This document shows, in pieces, positions 1 through 8,303 of a stretch of 64,000 nucleotides of DNA (position 1 is its first letter; each line of letters opens with the position of its first letter). Both the position numbers and the translations under genes were made by a program. This stretch comes from an uncultured Eubacteriales bacterium (GTDB lineage Bacteria > Bacillota > Clostridia > Oscillospirales > Butyricicoccaceae), in the NCBI GenBank assembly GCA_910579575.1, contig CAJTUM010000005.1:131730-195729 (forward strand). The letters run 5' to 3'. The notes beneath the pieces were generated by a model. It saw only the letters and a program-made list of their open reading frames with translations, was not told where the DNA came from and ran no database searches.

Positions 1-796
1 TATCCGCTTTGTCCCCGGCCAAACGAGTGCAGTGAATCCGGCTTTGCTGGCCGGCGCCCACGCCCACGGCCTGGCCGTTTTTCACATAGCACACCGAGTT
101 GGACTGGGTGTATTTCAGCGTAATCATCGCCACAATCATATCAATTTTCGCCTGCTGTGGCAACTGCTTATTTTTCGTCACAATATTTTGAAGCAGCGTT
201 TCGTCAATTTTGAAGTCGTTGCGCTTTTGCTCAAACGTCACGCCAAAAACGTCCTTGCGCTCTTCTGGGGCGGGAACATAATCCGGGTCAATCTGCACCA
301 CATTATATTTGCCGTTTTTCTTGGCTCGCAGGATCTCCAAAGCTTCGTCGGTGTAACCGGGGGCGATTATGCCGTCGGAAACTTCCGGCTTGATATATCG
401 AGCGGTTTCTCCGTCGCACACGTCGCTCAAAGCGGCCCAATCGCCATAGGAACACAGCCGATCCGCCCCTCTGGCCCGGATATAAGCGCTGGCAATGGGG
501 CTGGGCTGGGCTTTGGCGGAAACAAAGTACATCTTTCGTTCGGTATCGCTCAGCGGCAGGCCCACGGCGGCGCCCGCCGGAGAAACGTGCTTAAACGAGG
601 CCGCCGCCGGCAGGCCCGTGGCTTCCTTCAGCTCTTTCACCAGCTGCCAGGCGTTCAGGGCGTCCAAAAAATTGATATAGCCCGGCTTGCCGCTCAAAAC
701 CGTCAGCGGCAGAGCGCCCCCTTCCCGCATCCAAATGCGGGCGGGCTTCTGGTTGGGGTTGCAGCCGTATTTCAGTTCCATTGTCGTTTCGCTCAT
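1..796 (-). CDS. purH: Short PurH: AICAR formyltransferase without cyclohydrolase domain (partial)
   Basis: Transfers a formyl group from 10-formyl-THF to AICAR, giving FAICAR, the penultimate step of IMP synthesis in the cytoplasm. About 265 residues are visible and the gene runs off the left edge, so the C-terminus is missing. The protein starts almost directly at the AICARFT domain (LKYGCNPNQKPARIW, equivalent to LRYGENPHQ in full-length PurH), and it contains KYTQSNSVCYVKNGQ and GAGQQSR, typical of the family. The roughly 200-residue N-terminal IMP cyclohydrolase domain of bifunctional PurH is absent. The start at 796 is chosen because GGACGGAAG precedes it; an ATG at 781 is possible. The PurO-type gene two positions upstream would supply the missing activity. 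Confidence 0.9.
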   Translation of the reverse strand, partial: MSETTMELKYGCNPNQKPARIWMREGGALPLTVLSGKPGYINFLDALNAWQLVKELKEATGLPAAASFKHVSPAGAAVGLPLSDTERKMYFVSAKAQPSPIASAYIRARGADRLCSYGDWAALSDVCDGETARYIKPEVSDGIIAPGYTDEALEILRAKKNGKYNVVQIDPDYVPAPEERKDVFGVTFEQKRNDFKIDETLLQNIVTKNKQLPQQAKIDMIVAMITLKYTQSNSVCYVKNGQAVGVGAGQQSRIHCTRLAGDKAD

Positions 797-861
797 CTTC
801 CGTCCCGTTTCCTTTCCGTATCGTCGCCAAAAGAGGGCCCGCCAAGCGGGCCGCTCTTTTT

Positions 862-1497
862 TCATTCTTCCACAGTATCTTCGTTGATGAAATCATACTC
901 GCCGTCCATCAACGTCTGCAAATAGTCGTCAAAGCTGTCCGCAATCACCGCAAGCTCGTCTGGGTCATGGAGAAAGCGGACTACCTGACCGATTGTTCCA
1001 GTCTCCGAAGGGGAAAAATCCAAAAACAGCTGGGAGGTTCCGCCGTTATTCATGCAATCGGCAAAATGCAGCCAGCGCATTGTTTGGGAATCCCGAACAA
1101 TCCGCTGGTCTACCGCAACGCCTTCCTCGTCAAACAGCCGGTCTACATAATCGCCGTAATACCGGGCGGCCAAATCTTGGTTTTTCCGCATTTGTTTGGC
1201 GGACAGCAGGTAATACGGGTACTCCTCCAGATCGGAGCCCAGGAAATACAAGGCGAACTTGCGGCCTTGATACTTCCGCCAATAGGAGCCGTCCACAATG
1301 GAAAGCAGCTCCGCCAAGCTTTCCGGCAGTTCCGGGTAAAGCGCCTTCAAGCGGGCCAATTTTTTCGCTTTGACGCCATGAGCCGCGGCGGCAAATTCAT
1401 CCCACAACTCCCCTGCCCCGGCTTGGCGATAGGCCTGGGCCAACCCGTCTGCATAGCGCTGGGCCAGGCTTTTCTCGCCATAGTTTAAATCATTCAT
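862..1497 (-). CDS. SMI1/KNR4 (SUKH)-like protein inside the purine operon
   Basis: A 211-residue cytoplasmic protein with SUKH/SMI1-KNR4 character: an N-terminal helical part with LPESLAELLSIVDG, then WLHFADCMNNGGTSQLFLD and a C-terminal FDDYLQTLM helix. SUKH proteins are often immunity proteins against polymorphic toxins, but many are orphans with unknown roles. It overlaps the upstream PurO-type gene by 8 bases and sits 65 bases before purH, so it is probably co-transcribed with purine genes. No toxin is visible nearby. The family call rests on overall motif character and is moderate; a link to purine metabolism is only inferred from position. Confidence 0.7.
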   Translation of the reverse strand: MNDLNYGEKSLAQRYADGLAQAYRQAGAGELWDEFAAAAHGVKAKKLARLKALYPELPESLAELLSIVDGSYWRKYQGRKFALYFLGSDLEEYPYYLLSAKQMRKNQDLAARYYGDYVDRLFDEEGVAVDQRIVRDSQTMRWLHFADCMNNGGTSQLFLDFSPSETGTIGQVVRFLHDPDELAVIADSFDDYLQTLMDGEYDFINEDTVEE

Positions 1498-2191
1498 ATT
1501 TGTTGAAAATCAGCTGACAGGCCTCCCCTGTTTCCAAGCTGGTATACTGGACGAACAGGGATATTTTATTCTCCTCGTTCAGGCTTTCCCAGACTTGCCG
1601 GGCAAAATCCTCCATATCTTGGCCGATTTCCACTCGCTCCGGCTCCCCCTCAAAAATGGGCAGCGGCGAGCCGTCCTGGACATAGGTATGGATAAAATGC
1701 CCCAAACCGGGCTGGCCCGGATACTCGAAAAACTGCCGCAGGCAAGCGGAGCCCTTTTCATCGGCGCTTTTTAGGATGGACAGCTTATAGCCGCCGTCCG
1801 GGCTGAGCAAGCCGGAAATCCGGGGCGTCCAGTTGGGACTGTCCGGCTCAAATTCCCGGCTGCGCAGCGCCTGCTCCAGAGTCTGTCCCCGCTCCAAATA
1901 TTCCAGAATGGTGTCCGTCTGATCGCCGTTGGTAACAATCAGGCTTCTCCCTACCCGCCGAACCGGATGATAAATCACCAGGCTGGGGTCCTCCATCTTT
2001 TCCGGGTCCCGGGCCTGGGTGCGAATGCCGTCGGGCTCCTGGACAAATACGCGGTTGCGGCTGTTGGCGCTGCGGCCCATAATGAAATAGAGCGCCGCGG
2101 ATTGTCTGCCGTCCGGCGTGGCGCCCAATACGACGCCTCGGCCAGGATAGGGGTTTTTCCGCAGCAACTGGGGCAGTTCTTGGGTTTTCAT
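1490..2191 (-). CDS. purO: IMP cyclohydrolase, PurO-type
   Basis: Probably closes FAICAR to IMP, the last step of purine synthesis. The 233-residue protein matches the length and character of the archaeal-type IMP cyclohydrolase family: N-terminal NPYPGRGVVLG, then ALYFIMGRSANSRNRVF, SLVIYHPVRR and NGDQTD. It lies between purN and a SUKH-like gene, directly upstream of a purH that lacks its own cyclohydrolase domain, which supports the function strongly. The stop overlaps the next start by 8 bases, suggesting coupling. PurO-type enzymes are best known from methanogens; their use in clostridia is less widely described. An alternative role is unlikely given the operon. Confidence 0.85.
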   Translation of the reverse strand: MKTQELPQLLRKNPYPGRGVVLGATPDGRQSAALYFIMGRSANSRNRVFVQEPDGIRTQARDPEKMEDPSLVIYHPVRRVGRSLIVTNGDQTDTILEYLERGQTLEQALRSREFEPDSPNWTPRISGLLSPDGGYKLSILKSADEKGSACLRQFFEYPGQPGLGHFIHTYVQDGSPLPIFEGEPERVEIGQDMEDFARQVWESLNEENKISLFVQYTSLETGEACQLIFNKYE

Positions 2192-2225
2192 AAATCAGTT
2201 CCTCCTCTATCGGCGCTTCGCGCCC

Positions 2226-2831
2226 TCATCGGGGCAGCGGGCCCTCTTTGCGGCAGACCATCTCCACCGCTTGGGGCAGCAGCGTCCACTCAGCCTGCTC
2301 CATCACCCGCAGCTGAAGGGTTTCCGCTGTGTCGTCGGGCAGGACTTCCACCGCCTTCTGCAGCAAAATCGGCCCGCCGTCCGCTTCTTCGTTCACCAGA
2401 TGCACGGTGGCGCCGGTGAGCTTCACCCCTCGGGCCAAAGCGGCTTCGTGGACCTTCAGCCCATAAAAGCCTTTGCCGCAAAAGGAGGGGATCAGCGCCG
2501 GGTGAACGTTCAAAATCCGGTTAGGGTACCGCCGCACGACCTCCGGCCCCAGAATGGTCAAAAATCCGGCTAGCACAATCACGTCGATCTGATAGCGCTC
2601 CAAAACTTGCAACAACGCTCGGTCAAACTCCTCCTGGCTGGCAAACTGCTTCCGGGGCAGCGTTTCGGCAGGCACATTGTTTTGAGCCGCCCGTTCCAGG
2701 GCATAGACCCCAGAGCGGCTGGAGACCACTAAGCAAATAGTTCCGCTGGAGATCCGGCCGGCCTTTTGGGCGTCCAGCATCGCCTGCAGATTGGTGCCGC
2801 CGCCGGAAACCAGCGCGGCGACCCTTACCAC
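2226..2831 (-). CDS. purN: Phosphoribosylglycinamide formyltransferase PurN
   Basis: Formylates GAR to FGAR using 10-formyl-THF, the third step of purine synthesis. The start is taken at a GTG at 2831, giving 201 residues, the usual family length. A longer reading frame upstream overlaps purM and has no family similarity. Motifs seen: VAALVSGGGTNLQAM at the N-terminus (phosphate-binding loop), LAGFLTILGPEVV, the catalytic region RILNVHPALIPSF with its N and H, and ARGVKLTGATVHLVNEEADGGPI near residue 125-150. It overlaps the purM stop by 7 bases, so translation is probably coupled. Confidence 0.95.
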   Translation of the reverse strand: MVRVAALVSGGGTNLQAMLDAQKAGRISSGTICLVVSSRSGVYALERAAQNNVPAETLPRKQFASQEEFDRALLQVLERYQIDVIVLAGFLTILGPEVVRRYPNRILNVHPALIPSFCGKGFYGLKVHEAALARGVKLTGATVHLVNEEADGGPILLQKAVEVLPDDTAETLQLRVMEQAEWTLLPQAVEMVCRKEGPLPR

Positions 2832-3856
2832 AGCAATACGCCCTCGTCGCCGGGGACGACCTCGCCCAGGATATAAGCCTGCTCGCCTTGGCCGTTCAGC
2901 AGCTCCACCGCCCGATCCGCCTGATCCGGCGGGACGATGCAGCACATTCCAACGCCCATATTGAAGGTGTTGAACATATCTTTTTCTGGGATATTCCCTT
3001 CCTTTTGAATCAGGTTGAAAATCGCCGGCGTGCGGACTTTGGCCTTTTCAATCTTGGCCGTCAGCCCTTCAGGCAGCGCCCGAGGAATGTTTTCATAGAA
3101 CCCGCCGCCGGTGATATGACAGATCGATTTCACTTCCGCCTGGTCCAGAAGCGCCAGTATGGGCTTGACATAAATACGGGTGGGGACAAGCAGCGTCTCC
3201 CACAAAGAGCCGCCCAGCTCATCCGAATGAAAGTTAGGCTTCCGCTCAATGTCAAAAACCCGGCGGACCAGAGAAAAGCCGTTGCTGTGCACGCCGCTGG
3301 AGGCCAAGGCCACCAACACGTCGCCGGCTTTGACCCGGCTCTGATCCAGAATGCGGGATTTTTCCACTGCGCCCACCGTAAAGCCCGCCAGGTCATAATC
3401 GTCCTCGGCCATCACGCCGGGATGCTCGGCGGTTTCGCCGCCGATTAGGGCGCAGCCCGCCTGGACGCAGCCCTCCGCCACGCCGGACACAATGGAGGCG
3501 ATTTTCTCTGGAATATTTTTACTGCAAGCGATATAATCCAAAAAGAACAAAGGCTTGGCGCCAGAGCAGACCACGTCGTTGACGCACATGGCTACGCTGT
3601 CAATGCCGATGGTATCATGCTTATCCAGCAGCTGAGCCAACCGCAGCTTGGTGCCAACGCCGTCTGTGCCGCTGACCAGCACGGGGTTTTTCATGCCGGA
3701 AAGATCCAGCTCAAACAGGCCGCCAAAGCCCCCCAAGCCGGAAAGCGCGCCAGGGATCATGGTCCGGGCAGTGTGAGCCTTCATCAGCTCCACGGCCCGA
3801 TAACCGGCGGTGACGTCCACGCCGGCGGCTTTATAACTGTCGCTAAAACTCTTCAT
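2825..3856 (-). CDS. purM: Phosphoribosylformylglycinamidine cyclo-ligase PurM
   Basis: AIR synthetase: ATP-dependent ring closure of FGAM to AIR. With the start at 3856 (MKSFSDSYKAAGVD, preceded by AGAGG 8 bases upstream) it has 343 residues, the standard length. Motifs seen: GVDVTAGYRAVE, VSGTDGVGTKL, IGIDSVAMCVNDVVCSGA, IGGETAEHPGVM and ITGGGFYENIPRALP, in the order known for the PurM/PurL fold. It lies between purF and purN in the operon. Upstream in-frame codons to 3871 are less likely to be translated because the ribosome-binding site falls inside them. Confidence 0.96.
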   Translation of the reverse strand: MKSFSDSYKAAGVDVTAGYRAVELMKAHTARTMIPGALSGLGGFGGLFELDLSGMKNPVLVSGTDGVGTKLRLAQLLDKHDTIGIDSVAMCVNDVVCSGAKPLFFLDYIACSKNIPEKIASIVSGVAEGCVQAGCALIGGETAEHPGVMAEDDYDLAGFTVGAVEKSRILDQSRVKAGDVLVALASSGVHSNGFSLVRRVFDIERKPNFHSDELGGSLWETLLVPTRIYVKPILALLDQAEVKSICHITGGGFYENIPRALPEGLTAKIEKAKVRTPAIFNLIQKEGNIPEKDMFNTFNMGVGMCCIVPPDQADRAVELLNGQGEQAYILGEVVPGDEGVLLW

Positions 3857-3934
3857 GCCGTTTCCTCTCAATCATCAATCTTTCAAAACCAGGGCCCGCC
3901 CGGCCAACCCGAGCGGACCCTTTTGGCAAAGGGC

Positions 3935-5371
3935 TTAGTCAATATTCTCGCTGAACTTGCGGTCGAATTTGGAAACCTTTCCGGCGTTCTCCACATTCAG
4001 CGGGTAAACGCCGCTGAAGCAGCCTGTGCAAAATTCGCAGTCGGATTTTTCCGCCACGTTCACAATATCCTCCAGGCTCAGGAAGCCCAAGGTGTCCACG
4101 CCGATTTTATGGCCGATTTCCTCAATAGTCATATTGTTGGCGATGAGCCGCTCGGGAGAATCGATATCTGTGCCGAAATAGCAGGGATAGCGGAAAGGAG
4201 GCGAAGCGATGCGCATATGCACTTCTCTGGCGCCGGCCTCCCGCAGCATTTTCACAATGCGCATGGAGGTCGTTCCCCGGACAATCGAATCGTCCACCAG
4301 CACGATCCTCTTGCCCCGCACCGCGTCGGCGATGGCGTTGAGCTTGATGCGCACGGCGTTTTCCCGCTGCTTTTGCGTGTTCAGGATGAAGGTTCGGCCG
4401 ATGTATTTGTTTTTCAGCAGGCCTGTGCCATAGGGAATGCCTGAAGCGTTGGCGTAGCCCAGAGCGGCGTCGTTGCCGCTGTCGGGCACGCCCATCACCA
4501 AATCGGCCTCCACAGGGTGGTCCTTCGCCAAAAATTCGCCCATCTTCTGCCGGGCCAGGTGAACGCTGGTTCCCTCGATCACAGAATCCGGCCGAGCGTT
4601 GTAAACAAATTCAAAGACGCACAAATGGCTCTTCTGTCCGCAGTGCTTTTCGATGCTCCGCAGACCGTTTTCATCGATAATCACAATCTCGCCAGGCTTC
4701 ACATCCCGCAGGAAATGGGCGCCCACGCTATCGATGGCGGAGGTTTCGGAAGCCAGCACATAGCTGTCCTTATACTTGCCGATGCTCAGAGGCCGCAGCC
4801 CCAGAGGATCCCGGACGCCGATGAGCTTTCTAGGAGACATCACCAGCAGAGAATACACGCCGTACAGCTTGTCCATGGCGTTGCAAATGGCGTCTTCGAT
4901 GGATTTAGAGGTCAGCCGCTCCCTTGTGATCATATGGGCGATCAATTCCGCGTCGCTGGTGGAATGGAAAATGGCGCCCTGCATCTCCAATTTTTCTCTC
5001 AAATCCAGCGCGTTGAGGATAGAGCCGTTGTTGGCGATGGCCATCTGGCCTTTCACATGGCGAAACGGCATTGGCTGGGCGTTTTCCCGTTTGTTGCTCT
5101 CCGCCGTGCCGTAAAGGCAGTGCCCCAACGCCATTTTTCCGTTTCCCAGCCGCTCCAGCGTTTCCTGCTTAAAAACGTCCGACACCAGGCCCAGATCCCG
5201 GTAACTGCTGATAACGCCGTCGTCGTTGACGGCGATACCGCAGCTCTCCTGCCCTCTGTGCTGCAAGGCGTACAGCGCCATGTAGGCGGATTCCACCACG
5301 CCCATATCGTCGTTGTCATAAATACCAAAAACGCCGCATTCCTCGTGAATCTTGTCCAACATATCCTGCAT
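3935..5371 (-). CDS. purF: Amidophosphoribosyltransferase PurF
   Basis: Catalyses the first committed purine step, PRPP plus glutamine to phosphoribosylamine. 478 residues with an N-terminal Ntn glutaminase domain and a C-terminal phosphoribosyltransferase domain. The nucleophile is expected at Cys12 (HEECGVFGIY) after propeptide removal. The PRPP-binding loop is RIVLVDDSIVRGTT. Cysteines in HLCVFEFVYNARPDS, RYPCYFG and CEFCTGCFSG fit the Bacillus-type 4Fe-4S enzyme, which is oxygen-sensitive and cleaved at its propeptide. It lies 78 bases before purM and 81 bases after purC in the operon. Confidence 0.97.
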   Translation of the reverse strand: MQDMLDKIHEECGVFGIYDNDDMGVVESAYMALYALQHRGQESCGIAVNDDGVISSYRDLGLVSDVFKQETLERLGNGKMALGHCLYGTAESNKRENAQPMPFRHVKGQMAIANNGSILNALDLREKLEMQGAIFHSTSDAELIAHMITRERLTSKSIEDAICNAMDKLYGVYSLLVMSPRKLIGVRDPLGLRPLSIGKYKDSYVLASETSAIDSVGAHFLRDVKPGEIVIIDENGLRSIEKHCGQKSHLCVFEFVYNARPDSVIEGTSVHLARQKMGEFLAKDHPVEADLVMGVPDSGNDAALGYANASGIPYGTGLLKNKYIGRTFILNTQKQRENAVRIKLNAIADAVRGKRIVLVDDSIVRGTTSMRIVKMLREAGAREVHMRIASPPFRYPCYFGTDIDSPERLIANNMTIEEIGHKIGVDTLGFLSLEDIVNVAEKSDCEFCTGCFSGVYPLNVENAGKVSKFDRKFSENID

Positions 5372-5452
5372 AAAGCCTTCCTCCTATTTTCCGCTTTCTG
5401 CTTATCCGATTTTTGTCTTTGCTCTTGGACGGCGAACGGAGCCCACAGGAGC

Positions 5453-6166
5453 CTATTTGTCGCCCGTCAGGCGGCGCATTACTTCCTGGTAGGCGTCTTC
5501 CACGCCGCCCAAATCTCTTCTAAAGCGGTCCTTGTCCAGCTTTTCGTGGGTTTTCTCATCCCACAGTCGGCAGGTGTCCGGCGAGATTTCGTCAGCCAGC
5601 ACAATGGTCCCGTCGCTCAGCCGGCCAAACTCCAGCTTGAAATCCACCAAATCAATGCCGATTTCCTTCATAAAGCCCTTCAGCAGCTCGTTCACGCGGA
5701 AAGCATAGTCCTTAATCTGCTGGATTTCTTCTTTTGTGGCCAGCTTCAGCGCCAGGGCGTGGGTATCGTTGAGCAGCGGGTCCCCCAGATCGTCGTTTTT
5801 ATAAGAAAACTCGACGGTAGGCGCGTCGAAGACAATGCCCTCTTCCACGCCGTAACGCTTGGCGAAGGAACCGGCGGAAATATTGCGGATAATCACCTCC
5901 AGCGGCACAATGGACACTTTTTTTACCACAGTGTCTGTGTCGGAAAGCTGCTCCACATAGTGCGTAGGCACGCCGGCCTGCTCCAACCGCTGCATCAGAT
6001 GATTGGTCATCTTGTTGTTGATTACGCCTTTGCCCGCGATGGTTCCCTTTTTTTCGCCGTTGAAGGCGGTGGCGTCGTCCTTATAGGAGACGACGACCTT
6101 TTCCGGATCGTCGGTGGCGAAAACCTTTTTGGCCTTTCCTTCGTAAAGCTGTTCTCTCTTTTCCAT
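5453..6166 (-). CDS. purC: SAICAR synthetase PurC
   Basis: Condenses CAIR with aspartate using ATP to give SAICAR. 237 residues, the normal size for stand-alone bacterial PurC. Motifs: EGKAKKVFATDDP at the N-terminus, YKDDATAFNGEKK, VPLEVIIRNISAGSFAKR, DFKLEFGR and ADEISPDTCRLWD. The start at 6166 (MEKREQLYEG) has AAGGAG 10 bases upstream. A start 9 bases further up at 6175 would place that site too close. It follows purE with a 53-base gap and is read with it. Confidence 0.96.
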   Translation of the reverse strand: MEKREQLYEGKAKKVFATDDPEKVVVSYKDDATAFNGEKKGTIAGKGVINNKMTNHLMQRLEQAGVPTHYVEQLSDTDTVVKKVSIVPLEVIIRNISAGSFAKRYGVEEGIVFDAPTVEFSYKNDDLGDPLLNDTHALALKLATKEEIQQIKDYAFRVNELLKGFMKEIGIDLVDFKLEFGRLSDGTIVLADEISPDTCRLWDEKTHEKLDKDRFRRDLGGVEDAYQEVMRRLTGDK

Positions 6167-6219
6167 TGCTTTCATTCTCCTTGGCAATCAAAATATCAAG
6201 CCTGCGCCGAGGCCGTTTT

Positions 6220-6720
6220 TTACTGATTCAGCTGCGCTTGGAGCTTTTGATCCTTTTCCAGCACCTTGGCGGCCATATCCCGCTTTTTCTGCTCCAGCTT
6301 ACGGGCCAGCTCCTGGTCCCCCAGAGCCAGCATCTGCACGGCCAGCAGAGCGGCGTTTTCCGCCCCGTCGATGGCCACTGTGGCCACAGGCACGCCTGCA
6401 GGCATCTGCACCGTGGCCAACAGGGCGTCCAGGCCGTCCAGCGTGGAGGACTTCATGGGAATGCCGATCACCGGCAAAGTGGTGTGCCCGGCCAGCACGC
6501 CGGCCAGATGAGCCGCCTTGCCGGCGGCGGCGATGATTACGCCGAACCCCTTTTCCCGGGCGGAGGCGGCGAAAGCGCAGGCTTCCGCCGGCGTCCGGTG
6601 GGCGCTCATCACATGGGCCTCAAAAGGCACGCCGAATTCCCGCAGGGTCTGAAGCGCTTTTTCCACCACGGGCAAATCGCTGTCGCTGCCCATGACGACA
6701 GCCGCTTTGTTATTTTGCAT
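6220..6720 (-). CDS. purE: N5-carboxyaminoimidazole ribonucleotide mutase PurE
   Basis: Moves the carboxyl group in the AIR to CAIR step. 166 residues, standard for class I or II PurE. Motifs: VVMGSDSDLPVVEKAL, SAHRTPAEACAFA, IIAAAGKAAHLAGVLAGHTTLPVIGIP and a C-terminal MPAGVPVATVAI stretch. The start at 6720 has AAAGGAAG upstream. This is the first large gene of the operon. No purK is present between purE and purC, so CAIR may be made by direct carboxylation or purK lies elsewhere. Confidence 0.96.
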   Translation of the reverse strand: MQNNKAAVVMGSDSDLPVVEKALQTLREFGVPFEAHVMSAHRTPAEACAFAASAREKGFGVIIAAAGKAAHLAGVLAGHTTLPVIGIPMKSSTLDGLDALLATVQMPAGVPVATVAIDGAENAALLAVQMLALGDQELARKLEQKKRDMAAKVLEKDQKLQAQLNQ

Positions 6721-6773
6721 TGCAAACTTCCTTTCTCGTTTGGCGTTTCCCGCCGCGGCCCGCAAGCCCGACG

Positions 6774-6805
6774 AAAAGAAAAAAGCCGCGGCGCAACCCC
6801 ACAGC
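6774..6805 (-). terminator. Intrinsic terminator between leader ORF and purE
   Basis: On the minus strand, GCTGTGG (6799-6805) pairs with CCGCGGC (6785-6791) using two G-U pairs and a 7-base loop, and is followed by a T-rich run broken by one C (6774-6784). It begins 8 bases after the stop of the 34-codon leader ORF and about 54 bases before purE. Transcripts from the purE promoter must pass it to enter the operon, so it may act as an attenuator. Confidence 0.7.
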
Positions 6806-6813
6806 TTTTCCCA

Positions 6814-6918
6814 TCAGCGCTCGAAGCGGGCGGACAGATACACTCTCCCCTTAAAAAGCAAACCGGCCGCAGCCGCGTTTTCCTTTTTTTCAGGCCCCAA
6901 TAAGGCGAGAATTTTCAT
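6814..6918 (-). CDS. 34-residue leader ORF upstream of purE
   Basis: A short frame starting MKILALLGPEKKENAAAAG and ending in ARFER, with a strong ribosome-binding site (GGAGG, 8 bases before the ATG). It lies about 35 bases downstream of the purE promoter -10 box and ends 8 bases before an intrinsic terminator. The placement is that of a leader peptide or of a very small independent protein. The peptide has no obvious run of one regulatory codon, apart from four alanines. No function is known to me, and the case rests on the ribosome-binding site and position. Confidence 0.5.
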   Translation of the reverse strand: MKILALLGPEKKENAAAAGLLFKGRVYLSARFER

Positions 6919-6960
6919 CTGCCGTACCTCCGTCGAATCGCGCAATCGCATGATACCCCT

Positions 6961-6989
6961 ATTTTACTTTCTTTTGCCGCCAAGTTCAA
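6961..6989 (-). promoter_or_regulatory. Sigma-A-type promoter for leader ORF and pur operon
   Basis: On the minus strand, -35 TTGAAC (6984-6989), a 17-base spacer and -10 TAAAAT (6961-6966). It is the only good match between the recombinase stop and purE. No PurR-type operator or purine riboswitch core was recognised downstream of it. Confidence 0.7.
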
Positions 6990-7031
6990 CACTAATTTGC
7001 GTCAAATTTGCATTTTTTCTGCAATTTCTAA

Positions 7032-8303
7032 TTATCCCCTTTTTTTGAGGGCGGAATCCTGCCCGTTTCGCCCCTTCCGCCGCCAGTCGATCTCCATCAA
7101 ACCGGGGGAAAGGCGGACCCGCTCCAAAACCGCCGGCAGCAGCGGCAGCAGCCGCTCTGGCGCCTTCTCAAGCTCGGCAAGCGTTTGGCGGCATGCTTCT
7201 ACCCCAATGGATTGACCCACATATTTTTCCAAGCAGGCGGCGGTTTGGGCCGGATCCGCCTGGGAAAGATCTTGAGCCAGCTGCTGCAAGATGGCCTGCC
7301 GAACCTGCTCCTCCCGCCAAGCCGGGTTTTGGCAGCCATTTTTCCGCCGCCTGCCGCCGCAAAGCAAATACCGGCGGCTTCCGTCGCTGGCAAAGGTCAT
7401 GCGTCCGCCGCACAGACCGCAAAAAACCAAGCCGCTCAGGGGGTTTTTGCTCCGCCTGGCGGGTTTCAGCCCTTGCTGCGCCGCCTGAAATTGCTCCAAG
7501 GTGACCAAAGGCGGGCAGGCTCCAGGCGCGACTGTCCACTGCTCCGGCGGCAGCGGAAGAGATTTTTCCACTTTATAGCTGATTTTTCGAGATCGATTCT
7601 GGGTCAGATCGCCCCGATAAGTGGGGCAAGTCAAAATCCGCCGGACCATGGCTCCGCTCCAGCAGACCGCTTTACCCGAGGGAGGCGGCGTTCCGGCGGC
7701 GTCCATCCGGCGGGCGATTTGCCCCGGGCTCAGCCCCTCTGCCGCCATCCGAAAGATTTGCCGGACTTGCCTGGCTTTTTCCGGCTCTTCTTCCAGCCTG
7801 CCCCGGTCCTCTGGCGAACGGCGATAACCATAAGGGGGCCTGGCGCCGATAAACTGCCCTGCTCGCTTTTTGGCGTCCAATGAAGCCCGAACCTTGCGGG
7901 AAATGTCTCGGGCATATAAATCGTTGACCACCGCCCGAAAGGGCGTCATATCGTCCTGCCCTCGCAAGGTATCGATATTATCGCCCAAGGCGATATAGCG
8001 CACTCCTTTTTCTGGGAAATATCGTTCCAAATAATGGCCTGTCATGATGTAATCCCGTCCCAGGCGGGAAAGGTCCTTCGTAATAACGACGTCGATCAGC
8101 CCCGCTTCAATATCCGCCAACAGCCGCAAAAAGGCAGGTCTTTGAAAATTAGTTCCACTATAGCCGTCGTCCACATATTCGCCGCCGATCGGGATTCCCT
8201 GCTGGGCGCAATAATTGGTCAGCAACAGCCGCTGACTGGCAATGCTCTGCGATTCCCCCTCCCCGTCCTCTCGGGAAAGGCGCAGGTAAAGCCCCGCCCT
8301 CAT
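7032..8303 (-). CDS. Large serine recombinase
   Basis: A 423-residue site-specific DNA recombinase. The N-terminal resolvase domain starts MRAGLYLRLSREDGEGESQSI with the catalytic serine in YLRLS, and continues with VDDGYSGTNFQRP, ITKDLSRLGRDY and ARDISRKVRASL. A recombinase domain follows (GARPPYGYRR, then RRILTCPTYRGDLTQNRS), and then a zinc ribbon (CGLCGGRMTF and CGGRRRKNGC) and a short coiled coil. The start at 8303 is chosen because its ATG overlaps the stop of a small upstream ORF (ATGA) and no separate ribosome-binding site is seen. It appears intact. No relaxase, capsid or att repeats were found beside it, so its target is unclear. It ends 43 bases from the purE -35 box. Confidence 0.9.
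   Translation of the reverse strand: MRAGLYLRLSREDGEGESQSIASQRLLLTNYCAQQGIPIGGEYVDDGYSGTNFQRPAFLRLLADIEAGLIDVVITKDLSRLGRDYIMTGHYLERYFPEKGVRYIALGDNIDTLRGQDDMTPFRAVVNDLYARDISRKVRASLDAKKRAGQFIGARPPYGYRRSPEDRGRLEEEPEKARQVRQIFRMAAEGLSPGQIARRMDAAGTPPPSGKAVCWSGAMVRRILTCPTYRGDLTQNRSRKISYKVEKSLPLPPEQWTVAPGACPPLVTLEQFQAAQQGLKPARRSKNPLSGLVFCGLCGGRMTFASDGSRRYLLCGGRRRKNGCQNPAWREEQVRQAILQQLAQDLSQADPAQTAACLEKYVGQSIGVEACRQTLAELEKAPERLLPLLPAVLERVRLSPGLMEIDWRRKGRNGQDSALKKRG

Noticed and set aside
4517..6226. 569-residue frame antisense to purF and purC
   Set aside because: Covers two unambiguous genes on the other strand.
6721..7031. Purine riboswitch upstream of purE
   Set aside because: No purine riboswitch core was recognised; only a promoter, a leader ORF and a terminator are seen.
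7032..8303. Complete mobile element around the serine recombinase
   Set aside because: No flanking att repeats, relaxase or structural genes; only the recombinase and a small peptide.
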